In this document: positions 1-10,182 of the stretch, piece by piece
How positions within the stretch are numbered: the first letter of the stretch is position 1
How the letters are laid out: every line of letters starts with the position of its first letter
Source: Paraphotobacterium marinum
Lineage (GTDB): Bacteria; Pseudomonadota; Gammaproteobacteria; Enterobacterales; Vibrionaceae
NCBI RefSeq assembly: GCF_002216855.1
Contig: NZ_CP022355.1
Span: forward strand, 1,282,695-1,346,694
Reading direction: 5' to 3'
Length of the DNA stretch: 64,000 bases
Notes under the pieces: model-generated
What the model was told of the DNA's origin: nothing
The model's database searches: none
The model's input: the letters and a program-made list of their open reading frames with translations, nothing else
Program-made: the position numbers and the translations under genes

Positions 1-2
1 GT

Positions 3-746
3 GTATTAATTTTCTTTTTGATGCTTTTTTATTATTTAATACAATTTGCAGTTACTTATATTATTTTAAATCTACATTACAATGATTTAGGTGCAGTTAT
101 TAATAAATTAGTTGTATCTTTACAATCTCCTAATGATAATCAAGAAACTAATTTAGTGCTATATCCTTTTATCATTGCATCGTTGGGTGGTAAAATTGTC
201 ACTGCTCCATTGTTGTTTGGTCTCAGCTTTATTTTTTTAAGACTAAATTTAAAACAAAAAATGCATTTTAAGGATATATTTAATGGTTTCTCATACCTGA
301 TGGTGTCTTTAACACTCGTTTTTTTTACATCACTAATAGAATCATTTTCACAAGTTATCCCTATCATAGGTTCTATCATAAATTTTTATTTGATGATGGT
401 CTTAAGCTTATCCATGTTTTTTCTAGTTACCTTTAAAATTTCACCCGTAGAAGCTATCAAATATTCTATAAAAGGTGTTAACACTAATTTTATGAAAGTT
501 TTTTCTATATACCTGATAAATATTTTAATTTGTATTGGTTTGTTTATTGTTTTCTCAATGGTAAGCTCGGCAAATTCTTATTTGTTTGCAATATTAGCCA
601 TATTATATTTTATCTTTACTGTTTCACTTTTTATTAGTAGTCAGAGTATAATATTCAAAGAGATCATCAATAATAACGATCCTCAAGAAACTGAAAACTC
701 GGTTCTTAATCAACATAATAAAAAGGATGATTTGTTTGATGCATAA
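3..746 (+). CDS. Multi-pass membrane protein, 5' end outside window
   Basis: The frame is open from the first bases of the window, so the gene starts upstream; the TTG/ATG pair at 18-23 is probably internal. The visible part is about 245 residues with five or six hydrophobic segments separated by short loops, then a polar Asn/Glu-rich tail of about 25 residues. An early Ala-Pro-Leu-Leu-Phe-Gly stretch and the helix pattern resemble integral membrane proteins of the BPSS1780/YciC type, but I do not recognise the family with certainty and propose no function. It ends at a strong hairpin shared with the convergent permease gene. Confidence 0.7.
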   Translation, partial: VLIFFLMLFYYLIQFAVTYIILNLHYNDLGAVINKLVVSLQSPNDNQETNLVLYPFIIASLGGKIVTAPLLFGLSFIFLRLNLKQKMHFKDIFNGFSYLMVSLTLVFFTSLIESFSQVIPIIGSIINFYLMMVLSLSMFFLVTFKISPVEAIKYSIKGVNTNFMKVFSIYLINILICIGLFIVFSMVSSANSYLFAILAILYFIFTVSLFISSQSIIFKEIINNNDPQETENSVLNQHNKKDDLFDA

Positions 747-788
747 ATAAAATACTCCATATTTATGATAAATATGGAGTATTTTATT
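746..788. terminator. Bidirectional hairpin terminator
   Basis: Perfect 20-bp inverted repeat (746-765 with 769-788) and a three-base loop. The arms begin and end in A/T-rich tracts (AATAAAATACTCC / GGAGTATTTTATT), so a U-rich tail forms on either strand. It lies between two convergent genes and probably ends both transcripts. Confidence 0.85.
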
Positions 789-805
789 GTTGTTTATGCG
801 TTTGA

Positions 806-2401
806 TTAATTACTTGTAATAGACTTTTTTAAGCTTTTCTGAAACGACAATACTAAGAACATTATCCCCAGTATCAAATAACCAACCGAAATTTGGTAAC
901 ACATTGACTTTTGGAGTGTGTCTAAATGCCATGGCAGATAAATTAGTCCATTCAAATCAACTGAATGTATTATACCGAAAAAAGAAAATATACTTAATAT
1001 AAAAAGATAAACGCTAGCAGTTTTAAGTTTTTTATCAATTAACTCTGCTACAAGACCACCCCAAAGCATCCCAGTTAATATATTTCCATTTATTAGCGCA
1101 TTTAAAACTAATGCATCTTTATAGATAGCACCACTTTGGGATGTTAAACCTGATAAATTTGTTCCTAATGCAAAAACCATCATACCAGCAATAACTAAAA
1201 CAGGTTTAATTGCGGATGGGAACATCGCAAAAGCAGATGCCACGTAATGTTTTCTTTTTACAGATGCAAAACCTTGAGCAGTAATTTCCATGCTAACAAA
1301 AATTAAAATTGGAGCAAAAATTGCGGAAGGTATTGCTTGTACTAAAAAAGAAATAACTCCAAAACTACCTAATGCAGCAATAATTACGGCTAGATAAAGA
1401 GTGTAACCAATTCTTGCGTCCATAGCTTTGTAAGCAGGTTGACCAGCATAAGCAGTTGTTTGTGTAATACTCCCAAAGAAAGCCCCTAATAAGGTAACAC
1501 AGCCGTCTAAAAATAGTATTTGCTTGGGTTTATATGGCGCACCGACTTCCATTGCGCTCACAGTTACATTTATATCTCCAATTATAACTAAAATTGCGTA
1601 AGGTATAATTGCTGGCAAATATTTATAAATAATATTAAAACCATTAAATAAATCTAGTGAAAAAGAAGGTAATAAAAAATTAAAGTCAGCTTTTGGAGCG
1701 ATATATTTTATGTCTAAAAGCCCTTGACTTCCTAAGAGTTGATATAAAAACGTGCATAAGATCACACCAATTAATAGACCCGGGAGTCTTTTGGGAAATG
1801 GCACTTTTGCTATTAAGGTGTATAAAACAAACCCTAGAGAAATGATTCCCAATAATGGTAGTTCAAAAACTTCTTTAAGAGCGAATATACCTATCATAAA
1901 GCCAATCCCTGCTAAAGAGCCTAGTAATCCAGACATAGGGACAATTCTTGTTACGTAATTTGCAACAGGTGATGCTAGAATTTTTAATGCTGCAATGATA
2001 AAAACGCCTGCCATACCGCCTTGCCAAGCCATTAAGCCAGCTTCGTGTGCATTTATTCCTGATGATTTTAGGGATAGAAATAAAGGACCTATAATTAAAG
2101 GTATGCCTAAACAAGTTGGTAAATCTAAACCATATGGCATTGCAGTAATCGACTCTAAGTTATTTTTTTGCGAAACTACTTTAGCTACGAATGTCATTAA
2201 TAAGTTACCAACTACGATTATCATTACAGTCGCTGGATAAATGTTCTTAAAAATTATATCTGACGGAAAAGAAAAGCTTAATAAAATACCGGTCAATAAC
2301 GAAAAGTTTGCTAGATTATCTGCTAAAAGCCCAAGAAAACCGTTTAAGTCACCGAAACTAAACAGCCCTGGTTTACCCATGGTATGGGGTGAAGTGTTCA
2401 T
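806..2401 (-). CDS. NCS2/AzgA-like xanthine/uracil permease family protein
   Basis: 531 residues with roughly 12-14 hydrophobic segments, the size expected of NCS2-type nucleobase permeases. The conserved middle (about residues 270-335) contains a Gly-Asp-Ile-Asn-Val stretch, then Leu-Asp-Gly-Cys and a Thr-Thr-Ala-Tyr-Ala-Gly-Gln-Pro-Ala-Tyr motif, comparable to the substrate-site region of the AzgA branch of purine transporters. The likely role is proton-coupled uptake of a purine or related compound across the inner membrane. The substrate cannot be read from the sequence. The gene stands alone on the minus strand, convergent with the upstream membrane protein and about 110 bases downstream of the next minus-strand gene. 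I saw no purine riboswitch in its leader. Confidence 0.7.
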   Translation of the reverse strand: MNTSPHTMGKPGLFSFGDLNGFLGLLADNLANFSLLTGILLSFSFPSDIIFKNIYPATVMIIVVGNLLMTFVAKVVSQKNNLESITAMPYGLDLPTCLGIPLIIGPLFLSLKSSGINAHEAGLMAWQGGMAGVFIIAALKILASPVANYVTRIVPMSGLLGSLAGIGFMIGIFALKEVFELPLLGIISLGFVLYTLIAKVPFPKRLPGLLIGVILCTFLYQLLGSQGLLDIKYIAPKADFNFLLPSFSLDLFNGFNIIYKYLPAIIPYAILVIIGDINVTVSAMEVGAPYKPKQILFLDGCVTLLGAFFGSITQTTAYAGQPAYKAMDARIGYTLYLAVIIAALGSFGVISFLVQAIPSAIFAPILIFVSMEITAQGFASVKRKHYVASAFAMFPSAIKPVLVIAGMMVFALGTNLSGLTSQSGAIYKDALVLNALINGNILTGMLWGGLVAELIDKKLKTASVYLFILSIFSFFGIIHSVDLNGLIYLPWHLDTLQKSMCYQISVGYLILGIMFLVLSFQKSLKKSITSN

Positions 2402-2509
2402 TTTAAAATCCTATTATGTGTGTTTTAAGGTTAATTTTAATTTTTGATTAGCTTTTAAAGATGAGTATTCTAAAGCTTTTTGAATAAAAATCAATCATTT
2501 CTCAAGGTA

Positions 2510-3907
2510 TCAAAAAGTAATTTCTTGAACATCGAGTATTTGATCTTTATTCATAATAATTTTCCATCGTTGAATTAAGTCATTATTATGATTATCAGAA
2601 ATTTTTGATATTAAATTAATCGTATACCTTTTATCTACATTATGTTTCACGACTTCATTTTGTTGTCTTGTGAAAACTATTTTTGTTCCTTTTTCCATGG
2701 AATTTGTAAGAAAATTCATATTTATATCGAATATTTCTCTACTTTTTTTGTACCCAATAAGGAAATTAGATGGAAAAATTTGCATAAGTCGTCGATATTT
2801 TATGATGGTTGACTCTTTTTGAGAGATACTTCTTTTTCTCATTTCTTTTATGCTAAAGGGTAGTGCATCATATTTGATAACCTCTAGCCATTCTAATTTT
2901 GTACCAAGTAAGTTCGATGAATTAGAATCATACAATAAAGTTTTCCAATTCGGCTTTCCTTTACGTATTAACTTTCTTAAATAGACATTGAGGTCTTCTT
3001 TTAAGACTTCTCTAAATGCATAAATCACAGAAATAACAAAAATAAGAAGAACTGTAATATTGTTAAAAAAATCTCTTGCTTCAATTAAAAAATATGATAC
3101 AAATAACATGATAATGGCAGTAGCAGAACCTTTCACAATTTTCTCCGTTCTTTTTCCAAGAGGAATAATTGTTTTATTGAGTGTGACAGGGTATTCAATT
3201 AATTTTCTTAAGAGTCTCATTTTATTTGAGATTCTATTAATATCGTTTTCACTTTCTGTTGAATTGTAATTATTAACTTTTCTATATTGAGATTCTGATT
3301 TACAAAGATCGAGTAGCATATCTTCTAAATCAAAAAAAATATCTTTATTTTGGATACATAGTATTAATTCAATAATCTTTTGCTCGGTCAGCCATGAAAT
3401 ATAATTATCAGTATTCTGATAGAACCTTAGAGCTTTATTTCTTTGAGGTTTATTTTTTCTAAATTGGGTTAAAAAATTATTAATAAGAGTCACCAGCCCC
3501 TGAACTTTATTAAGAAGTGAAATTGATTCACTGTCATCTTCGATGATGGAATCTTCGGTTTGACCAGAAGGAGATTTGATTAATTCAATTAAATCAGCAA
3601 CCTCTCTTTCTAGGGCTAAAGAATATTGATATGCATTTAGACTTAAATTAAGGCGATATTTTTCTATTGATTTTTGATCATTATATTCAATTGATCCAGT
3701 TAACTCTTTAATAGCATTGGATTCTTCAAAATATGTGTGTTTTGTATTTAGATAAGTATGGTATAATTCTTGTTCAGATAAATTTTGTGACGATAATTTT
3801 AAATCTAAAGGTATAAAAAAATATAACTCTAAATTTTGATAACTTATTTTGGATGATATATTTGTTATTTTAATGTTATTTCCGGGTCTTTTCTCTACCG
3901 TTAGCAT
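2510..3907 (-). CDS. Hypothetical protein with central membrane segments
   Basis: 465 residues, family not recognised. The N-terminal two thirds are polar and mostly helical, with an acidic Glu-Asp-Asp-Ser patch near residue 125. Two adjacent hydrophobic segments lie at about residues 265-300 (MLFVSYFLIEAR, then TVLLIFVISVIYAF) and form a membrane hairpin. A basic, soluble C-terminal part of about 160 residues follows, with several Arg/Lys-rich stretches. There is no signal peptide. The coding frame is intact, and codon use and AT content match the neighbours. The gene is transcribed towards the NCS2 permease with 108 bases between them. A 100-base AT-rich gap separates it from the divergent cvfB-like gene, so its promoter must lie there. 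Function unknown. Confidence 0.75.
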   Translation of the reverse strand: MLTVEKRPGNNIKITNISSKISYQNLELYFFIPLDLKLSSQNLSEQELYHTYLNTKHTYFEESNAIKELTGSIEYNDQKSIEKYRLNLSLNAYQYSLALEREVADLIELIKSPSGQTEDSIIEDDSESISLLNKVQGLVTLINNFLTQFRKNKPQRNKALRFYQNTDNYISWLTEQKIIELILCIQNKDIFFDLEDMLLDLCKSESQYRKVNNYNSTESENDINRISNKMRLLRKLIEYPVTLNKTIIPLGKRTEKIVKGSATAIIMLFVSYFLIEARDFFNNITVLLIFVISVIYAFREVLKEDLNVYLRKLIRKGKPNWKTLLYDSNSSNLLGTKLEWLEVIKYDALPFSIKEMRKRSISQKESTIIKYRRLMQIFPSNFLIGYKKSREIFDINMNFLTNSMEKGTKIVFTRQQNEVVKHNVDKRYTINLISKISDNHNNDLIQRWKIIMNKDQILDVQEITF

Positions 3908-4010
3908 TGTAAAATTTGATTTGAAGCAAGATTTATATCTATTGTAACAAATGTATTTAAAAATAAAAATACTACGATATTTAAAGTGTTAAAAAGGAAT
4001 CATATTTACG

Positions 4011-4847
4011 ATGTTAAAAATTGGTCAAGTTAATAAGCTAAAAGTAAAAAAAATTGTTGATTTTGGCGTATATTTGGAAGGAAATGATGAATACCCAAGT
4101 ATACTTCTTCCTATTAGCTCAATTAATGAAGATATTCAAATTAATGATTTTTTATCAGTTTTTTTATATTATGATTCAGATGACAGAATTGTTGCTTCTA
4201 CAAAAATAGCTAAGGCTCATGTTGGTGGTTTTTCTTTTTTAAAGGTAGTAGATGTCAATCGTATTGGAGCTTTTTTAGATTGGGGTCTAAGTAAAGATTT
4301 GTTATTACCATATTCTGAACAAAGAAAAAATTATCAAATTGGTGATTATGTTTTGGTTTATGTTTATATAAACAAAGCTAATCATAAAATTGTAGCAACG
4401 ACAAAATATAATAAATATCTTGATTTAAATAAACCACACTTTAAAATAGGCTCGGTAGTGAATCTAGTCGTGTCAGATATTACAGACTTAGGTTACAAGG
4501 TCATCGTTAATGACTCTTATACTGGGCTGATTTTTTCGAAAGATAAGACGTTAAATTTAAAAATTGGCCAGACGTGTGAAGGTTATGTAAAGCAAAATCG
4601 CTCAGATGGAAAGCTTGATATATCTCTTGATCCAGTAGGCGTTGAAAAAATGGAACTTGCCACTGATAAATTATTAACTTTATTAAAAGAAAATAATGGT
4701 TTGTTAAACTTATCAGATAAATCATCCCCACAGCAAATCAATAAGATTTTGAAAATGAGTAAAGCTACTTTTAAAAAAGCAATTGGACAACTTTATAAAC
4801 GGCGTTTAATTACTTTAGAAGATAATAAAATACAGTTACGAAAATAA
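4011..4847 (+). CDS. CvfB-like S1 RNA-binding protein
   Basis: 278 residues, the usual CvfB/YitL length. Tandem S1-type OB folds are visible: residues about 1-60 ([11 protein letters not shown]...FGVYL), 70-130 (GAFLDWG, a signature of the second S1 unit in this family) and 145-210. A winged-helix-like C-terminal domain follows (about 220-278, [19 protein letters not shown]). Family members bind RNA and influence gene expression; YitL/CvfB affects virulence-factor production in Gram-positives, and the gammaproteobacterial role is unclear. The start is the ATG after an AAAGGAAT ribosome-binding site. folE follows after 14 bases, so the two are probably co-transcribed. Confidence 0.85.
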   Translation: MLKIGQVNKLKVKKIVDFGVYLEGNDEYPSILLPISSINEDIQINDFLSVFLYYDSDDRIVASTKIAKAHVGGFSFLKVVDVNRIGAFLDWGLSKDLLLPYSEQRKNYQIGDYVLVYVYINKANHKIVATTKYNKYLDLNKPHFKIGSVVNLVVSDITDLGYKVIVNDSYTGLIFSKDKTLNLKIGQTCEGYVKQNRSDGKLDISLDPVGVEKMELATDKLLTLLKENNGLLNLSDKSSPQQINKILKMSKATFKKAIGQLYKRRLITLEDNKIQLRK

Positions 4848-4861
4848 AAAGGTTAATTTTC

Positions 4862-5518
4862 ATGATAAATTTTACAAAAGAAGCAATGAGAGTGAGAGAT
4901 GCTCTTATTGAAAAGGGTATTGAAACTCCACTTCAACAAAATGATTCGATGAGTTCTGAAAAGACCAAAAATAGTATCGAATATCATGTAAATGAAATTT
5001 TGAAATTATTGCAATTAGACCTGTCCGATGACAGTCTAAAAGATACACCCAAACGAATAGCAAAAATGTATGTTGAAGAAATCTTTTCGGGTTTGGATTA
5101 TAGTAATTTTCCCAAAATAACCCTAATTGATAACAAAATGAACTGTGATGAAATGGTAAGAGTCAATAAAATTTCATTGACAAGTACTTGTGAACATCAT
5201 TTTGTGGTTATCGATGGGTATGCAACCGTTGCCTATATTCCAAGAAAAAAAATTATAGGTTTGTCTAAAATTAACCGAGTCGTTCGTTTTTTTTCTCAAA
5301 GACCTCAAGTCCAAGAGAGGATGACTCAGCAAATTTTGGTTGCACTTCAAACTTTATTAGAAAGTGATGATGTGGCTGTTAAAATAGATGCTACCCATTA
5401 TTGCGTTAAATCTCGTGGTGTTCTGGATTCTACAAGCTCTACAACCACGACTGCCTTAGGTGGTATTTTTAAATCTAATGCAGCAACGCGATATGAGTTT
5501 TTAAATCAGTCTAATTAA
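4862..5518 (+). CDS. folE: GTP cyclohydrolase I
   Basis: Converts GTP to 7,8-dihydroneopterin triphosphate, the first step of folate (and queuosine) synthesis, in the cytoplasm. 218 residues. The zinc site is complete: Cys110 and His113 in TSTCEHHF and Cys181 in HYCVKSRG. The signature [12 protein letters not shown]...[12 protein letters not shown] follows at 133-158. An AAAAGG ribosome-binding site lies just before the ATG. The gene sits 14 bases behind the cvfB-like gene, and its stop overlaps the tail of the convergent TerC-family gene by 8 bases. Confidence 0.97.
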   Translation: MINFTKEAMRVRDALIEKGIETPLQQNDSMSSEKTKNSIEYHVNEILKLLQLDLSDDSLKDTPKRIAKMYVEEIFSGLDYSNFPKITLIDNKMNCDEMVRVNKISLTSTCEHHFVVIDGYATVAYIPRKKIIGLSKINRVVRFFSQRPQVQERMTQQILVALQTLLESDDVAVKIDATHYCVKSRGVLDSTSSTTTTALGGIFKSNAATRYEFLNQSN

Positions 5519-6416
5519 CTTTTTTATTATAGATTATTGACATAATTACAGCACTTGATAAAACAAAAACTATGACACCTAATGCGATTCCTGTAGGTAT
5601 CGCATACACTTTATGTAACATCATTTTTATGCCAATAAAAGAAAGAATAATTGCCAAGGCATGCCCTAAATACTTAAATTTATCTAACATATTTTCTAAA
5701 ACGAAATATAGTGAACGAAGTCCAAGTAATGCAAAAATATTCGTTGATAAAACTAAGAAAGGTTCAGGTGTAATAGCGAATATGGCAGGTATTGAGTCTA
5801 AAGCAAAAAATAAATCAGTAATAGCAATGACAGTAATGACAATCAACATAGGAGTGACTAGTCTTCCTGATTTATCTTTTATAAATAATTTAAAATCATG
5901 GTAGTTATTACTAACTCTAAAAAACTTCTTAATACATCTAACTGCTAGGTTGTTAGTATAATCTTTTTCTTCATCACCTTCATTCTTATAACTCTCTATC
6001 CAGAGTTTTATCCCTGTTATGATTAAAATGATTCCAAATATATATAAAATCCAGTCGAACTCTTGAATTAATTTTGCACCGATAAAAATTAAAACTGCCC
6101 TTAAAATTAAAGCACCTGCAATACCGATCATTAGTACGCGTGGTCTTAGTTCTTTTGGGACAGCAAATTGAGTAAATATCACTGCAAATGCAAACAAATT
6201 ATCTACACTCAAAGATTTTTCTAAAACAAAGCCAGTAAAAAAAGCAGTTCCTGCTTCTTTATTGTTGATAGAACTCATTGGTGAAATATCATTCCAAAAG
6301 AAATAAATAAATCCATTAAACAGTAAGGCTAACAAAATCCAGATAAGAGTCCAGCAAATTGCGTTTGAAAGAGTGATTTCTTTTTTTCTAGTTTGCCACA
6401 AATCTACCGAAAACAT
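5511..6416 (-). CDS. TerC/Alx family integral membrane protein
   Basis: 301 residues with about nine hydrophobic segments. The TerC hallmark [19 protein letters not shown] lies near residues 55-75, and a second acidic motif in [16 protein letters not shown] near 195-215; these acidic residues are the presumed metal-binding positions. TerC/Alx proteins export manganese or act in metal homeostasis linked to pH and tellurite resistance. In E. coli alx has a yybP-ykoY (Mn2+) riboswitch; I did not find that motif in the 370-base leader here. Start at ATG, with the gene's own promoter expected in the gap shared with hemB. Confidence 0.9.
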   Translation of the reverse strand: MFSVDLWQTRKKEITLSNAICWTLIWILLALLFNGFIYFFWNDISPMSSINNKEAGTAFFTGFVLEKSLSVDNLFAFAVIFTQFAVPKELRPRVLMIGIAGALILRAVLIFIGAKLIQEFDWILYIFGIILIITGIKLWIESYKNEGDEEKDYTNNLAVRCIKKFFRVSNNYHDFKLFIKDKSGRLVTPMLIVITVIAITDLFFALDSIPAIFAITPEPFLVLSTNIFALLGLRSLYFVLENMLDKFKYLGHALAIILSFIGIKMMLHKVYAIPTGIALGVIVFVLSSAVIMSIIYNKKVN

Positions 6417-6787
6417 TATTATCGTAAGTAAAAAAGTGCTTCATAGCCATAAATGCTCATTGTTAAGCCTTAAAATATTCCATTCATATCATTGAATCTT
6501 ATTCTATTCGTCCAAATTCTAAAGTTCAATGAAAGCTTATTAATATTTAGCAAATTTTATGGTTTTTTCTCGAACATAGACCACTGAAATTTTATAAATT
6601 GTTCACAACTTTTTAGGTATTATGAAAAATTCACATAAACTTATAGTTATTTTTGGAATTTTTAAGACCATAGGGTTACAAAAACAACTTACTGTTTTTG
6701 TAATTCTATTTTTACGTTTTTTATCTTCTAGAATAAGCTATTTTCTTTTAAAATATACCTTACTTCATTAATTATAGGGCTAAAGTC
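6417..6787. other. Intergenic region between terC-like gene and hemB
   Basis: 371 AT-rich bases between divergent genes, so both promoters should be here. The only strong structure is the inverted repeat at 6676-6703. An AGGG ribosome-binding site lies 9-12 bases before the hemB ATG. No coding sequence or known riboswitch was seen. Confidence 0.6.
6676..6703. promoter_or_regulatory. Inverted repeat upstream of hemB
   Basis: Perfect 10-bp arms TTACAAAAAC / GTTTTTGTAA with an 8-base loop, about 85 bases before the hemB start. It could be a protein-binding palindrome or a weak AT-rich hairpin followed by a T-rich stretch. Which of these cannot be decided from sequence. Confidence 0.4.
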
Positions 6788-7750
6788 ATGCTTGGGATGA
6801 GAAGGTTGCGTACTTCTGAAAATATGAGAAAGATGGTAAGAGAAAACAGTTGGAGTCTTTCAGATTTAATTTATCCATTCTTTGTTGAAGAAAATATTTC
6901 TGAGAAAGTTGAAATTAAATCAATGCCAGGAATTTACAGAATTTCAGAGCGAGATATTGCAGATGAAATTAATGAACTTTTTGAGTTGGGTATTCGTTAT
7001 GTCATGCCTTTTGGTGTTTCTCATCATAAAGATTCAATAGGGAATGATTGTATGATAGAAGAGGGGCTACTTTATAGAATCATCAAAAAGATTAAAACCA
7101 TATGCCCTGAAATGATTGTTATTCCTGATGTTTGTTTTTGTGAGTATACATCACATGGACATTGTGGTGTATTAACGAAGGATGGGCTTGTAAATAATCA
7201 AGCAACTATCGAAAATCTAGCCAAACAAAGTATAGTTGCTGCTAGAGCTGGTGCTGATATATTAGCACCCTCTGCAATGATGGATTTCCAAATTAAAGAA
7301 ATAAGAAAAGCTTTAGATCAAGAGGGGTTTGATCATGTTGCTATTCTGGCTCATGCTATAAAATATGCATCATCATTTTATGGTCCATTCAGAAGCGCAG
7401 CTGGTTGTGATTTACAAGGAGACAGAAAAACCTATCAAATGGATTATGCCAATTCAAATGAAGCCATGAGAGAGGCTAAGCTAGATGAAATGGAAGGTGC
7501 TGATTTTTTAATGGTAAAACCTGGAACACCATATCTAGATGTTGTCCAACGTTTGAAACAACAAACATTATTACCAATTGCTAGTTATCAGGTAAGTGGT
7601 GAGTATAGTGCAATTAAATTTGCTTCAAAAGCAGGCGCATTAAATGAAAAAGATGTTGTTTTTGAGTCTATAATGGGATTTAAGCGAGCAGGAGCAAGCT
7701 TGATAGTGACTTATTTTGCAAAACAAATTGCGATTTGGTTAAAGGAATAA
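6788..7750 (+). CDS. hemB: Delta-aminolevulinic acid dehydratase (porphobilinogen synthase)
   Basis: Condenses two 5-aminolevulinate molecules to porphobilinogen in tetrapyrrole synthesis. 320 residues, full length. The cysteine-rich metal site is intact: Cys116, Cys118 and Cys126 in DVCFCEYTSHGHCG. Both active-site lysines are present: Lys192 (AHAIKYASSFYGPFRSA) and Lys244 (MVKPGTPYLD, Schiff-base lysine). This is the zinc-type enzyme as in E. coli. The nnrED reading frame follows within 22 bases of the stop, suggesting one transcript. Confidence 0.97.
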   Translation: MLGMRRLRTSENMRKMVRENSWSLSDLIYPFFVEENISEKVEIKSMPGIYRISERDIADEINELFELGIRYVMPFGVSHHKDSIGNDCMIEEGLLYRIIKKIKTICPEMIVIPDVCFCEYTSHGHCGVLTKDGLVNNQATIENLAKQSIVAARAGADILAPSAMMDFQIKEIRKALDQEGFDHVAILAHAIKYASSFYGPFRSAAGCDLQGDRKTYQMDYANSNEAMREAKLDEMEGADFLMVKPGTPYLDVVQRLKQQTLLPIASYQVSGEYSAIKFASKAGALNEKDVVFESIMGFKRAGASLIVTYFAKQIAIWLKE

Positions 7751-7772
7751 AATTTTATTGCAGGTTGGCCTA

Positions 7773-9229
7773 ATGAATGAATGTCTTTTTTCAAAAAGTC
7801 AAATTAGAGAATTTGAAGAATATTTATTTGAGCATGAGATTATTTCGAATGATAAGTTAAAAGAGAAAGCAGCAAAATCTTGTGAAAAATTTATTTTAAA
7901 GCATTTTAGTTCAAAAAAAAATGTAATTATTTTTGTTGGAAAAGGAATAAACGGTGAAGATGGAGTTCTTTTGTCAAGATTACTTCTAAATTCCCAAAAT
8001 AATTATAAAATAACCCTTTTTTTTATAGACAAGTTGTCAGAAAAATCTTATAAAAATAATCATGCAGATCTTGAAGTTTTTGATACTTGTGGCCAACTTG
8101 ATTTATCAGTATTTGACATTATTATTGATTGTATTTTTGGTATTGGACTGAATCGTTGTATTGATAAAAAATTAACAGAATTAATTATACAAATCAATCA
8201 ATCAAGTTTACCTATTATTTCTATTGATATGCCATCAGGCCTAAATGCTGATAATGGTTGTGTGATGGGATCTGCTGTAAAAGCTACACACACACTTACA
8301 TTTTTGGGTCTCAAGTTTGGTCAATTTACATTTCAAGGGCTAGAGTTTAGCGGTAAGGTTTCTCTTTTTGATTTTGGCTTGGGGCATTTGTTACATAAAT
8401 TTTGTAAGTCACCAAGCGCTCGGCTTTTATTACCCAAAATCATTAATGAACTGATTCCCTATAGACAGCAACACATGTACAAAAATATGAACGGCCACAC
8501 TCTAGTTATTGGTGGTGATACTGGCATGTTCGGTGCCTTAATATTAGCCGCACGCTCAGCTTTAATGATTGGATCGGGTCTTGTTACTGTTTTAACACGA
8601 AAAAAACATGCGTCCTTGGTTTCATTACATCAACCTGAGTTAATCTCTTATACTTTTACAAAAAAAGATTTTCTTTATTAGAACAACAAATTGATACTAT
8701 TGTTATTGGCCCAGGTTTAGGTAGAAACTCTTGGGGGACTAATGTTTGGAATGAAGTTAAAAAATCAAAAATAAAAAAAGTGATAGATGCTGATGCTTTG
8801 TACTTTCTATCAAAGGAAAATATGACAAAAGAAGATTGTATACTTACCCCTCACCTAATGGAAGCATCAAGACTTTTAAATATTCCAAAAATAGATATAC
8901 AACATAGTCCTATTGAATCTTTAAAAAAACTTACAAAAAAATATAATGCTAAAGTCGTTCTAAAAGGTGCCGGAAGTTTACTTGCTGATTCTAAAGAAAA
9001 TATTTATTGTACAGGCTTGTCTGAACCAGCAATGGCTTCAGCAGGATTTGGTGATGTGTTATCGGGTATTACTGGAGGATTAATCTCTCAAGGAATGGAC
9101 GCTGATGATGCGCTCAAGCTAGCTGTTTATTTACATGTTTTTATAAGCAAAAAAATTGTTAAGGAAAGTAACAAAAGAGTGTTGTTAGCATCCGATTTAT
9201 TGGTGGAGTTACAACGCAACATTTTTTGA
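7773..9229 (+). pseudogene. nnr: Bifunctional NAD(P)HX epimerase/dehydratase, one -1 frameshift
   Basis: Repairs hydrated NAD(P)H: the N-terminal YjeF_N epimerase (about residues 1-215) and C-terminal ribokinase-like ADP/ATP-dependent dehydratase (about 225-485). The first frame runs to a stop at 8679-8681. The rest continues in the -1 frame, without a break, to 9229 and carries PGLGRNSWG, the DADALYFLS strand and AGFGDVLSG with the catalytic Asp. The switch fits the A7 run at 8660-8666, which in the zero frame reads A_AAA_AAA. Adding one A restores a protein of about 485 residues, the normal size. The epimerase glycine loop reads GKGINGEDG where GNNGGDG is usual. Start chosen at ATG 7773 (AGG 8 bases upstream) over TTG 7758. 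It could be a pseudogene, a base-calling error or a gene rescued by slippage. Confidence 0.88.
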
Positions 9230-9291
9230 AGTTCATTCATTTACTTGTACGAGCGATCTTGTTATCACATCCAAAACCTCTTGTTTGTTTT

Positions 9292-10182
9292 TTAATCTTT
9301 TACCTTTTCAAATAATTCTTGTGCTTCATTGTATTGATGTCTTAAATAAGTTAACCATTGTTTAGCTCGATTTGAAAAATAAAGCCCTTTGTCCTTTTCA
9401 ATTGGAAAAGACGCATATTCAATTAGCAAATTAATTACTTGATTCCATGCAATGATAGGTTCATTAAACTTGATAGTATTTGCTAAGTTAGGTAATTGAA
9501 ATGCACCACGGCATAACATTAAGGTATGTGTTTGAGACGTTTCAAAACAATTGACAGCATCCTTTTTATTCCAAACTTCACCATTTGCAATCAGGGGAAT
9601 ATCCGTCCAACTTTTGGCCTGAGCTATTTTGCTCCAATCGATATTTTCTGGCTTGTATCCATCTTTTTTAGTTCTAGCATGTATAGTGATCGAGTCTACT
9701 TTTGCATTATCAAGGGCAAAAATAAGATCCTTGAATCTATCATGGCTATCCCAGCCAAGCCTTATTTTTGCGCTAATATGATGATCCGGATGATCTTTTT
9801 TAACTTTATTTGTTATCTTATAAACTGTTTCTGGCTCTTTAAGAAGAATAGCTCCTCCTTTATTTTTATTAACAGTTTTGGCTGGGCACCCAAAATTCAG
9901 ATCGACTCCTTTAGAGCCAAGCTCAATAGCTCTGGCAGCATTTTCTGAAAGCCAGTTTTCATCATTACCTAAAAGTTGAATACGTATGGGAGTTTTATTT
10001 ATAAAGTTATCATGATTTAATAACTCTGGTGCGGTTCTATAAAATACTTTTTTAGGAAGCAATTGATCTACAACTCTGACAAATTCCGTAATACATAAGT
10101 CATAGCGATTGATGCTTGTTAAAATGCTGCGTAATCCATAGTCGAGTACTCCTTCCATTGGACCTAAAATTATTTTATGCAT
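9292..10182 (-). CDS. dusC: tRNA-dihydrouridine(16) synthase
   Basis: FMN-dependent reductase that makes dihydrouridine at U16 of tRNA. About 296 residues from the ATG at 10182; an upstream TTG at 10194 is less likely. The N-terminal motif LGPMEGVLDYG, the DLCITEFVRVVDQLLP stretch and the catalytic-cysteine loop VDLNFGCPAKTVNKNKGG match the DusC subfamily, not DusA or DusB. The C-terminal helical RNA-binding part (LYFSNRAKQWLTYLRHQY) is also typical of DusC. It is convergent with nnrED across a gap of about 60 bases. Confidence 0.95.
   Translation of the reverse strand: MHKIILGPMEGVLDYGLRSILTSINRYDLCITEFVRVVDQLLPKKVFYRTAPELLNHDNFINKTPIRIQLLGNDENWLSENAARAIELGSKGVDLNFGCPAKTVNKNKGGAILLKEPETVYKITNKVKKDHPDHHISAKIRLGWDSHDRFKDLIFALDNAKVDSITIHARTKKDGYKPENIDWSKIAQAKSWTDIPLIANGEVWNKKDAVNCFETSQTHTLMLCRGAFQLPNLANTIKFNEPIIAWNQVINLLIEYASFPIEKDKGLYFSNRAKQWLTYLRHQYNEAQELFEKVKD

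Noticed and set aside
6417-6600. Manganese riboswitch (yybP-ykoY) before the TerC-family gene
   Set aside because: The conserved GGGGAGUA-type elements could not be found in the leader on the minus strand.
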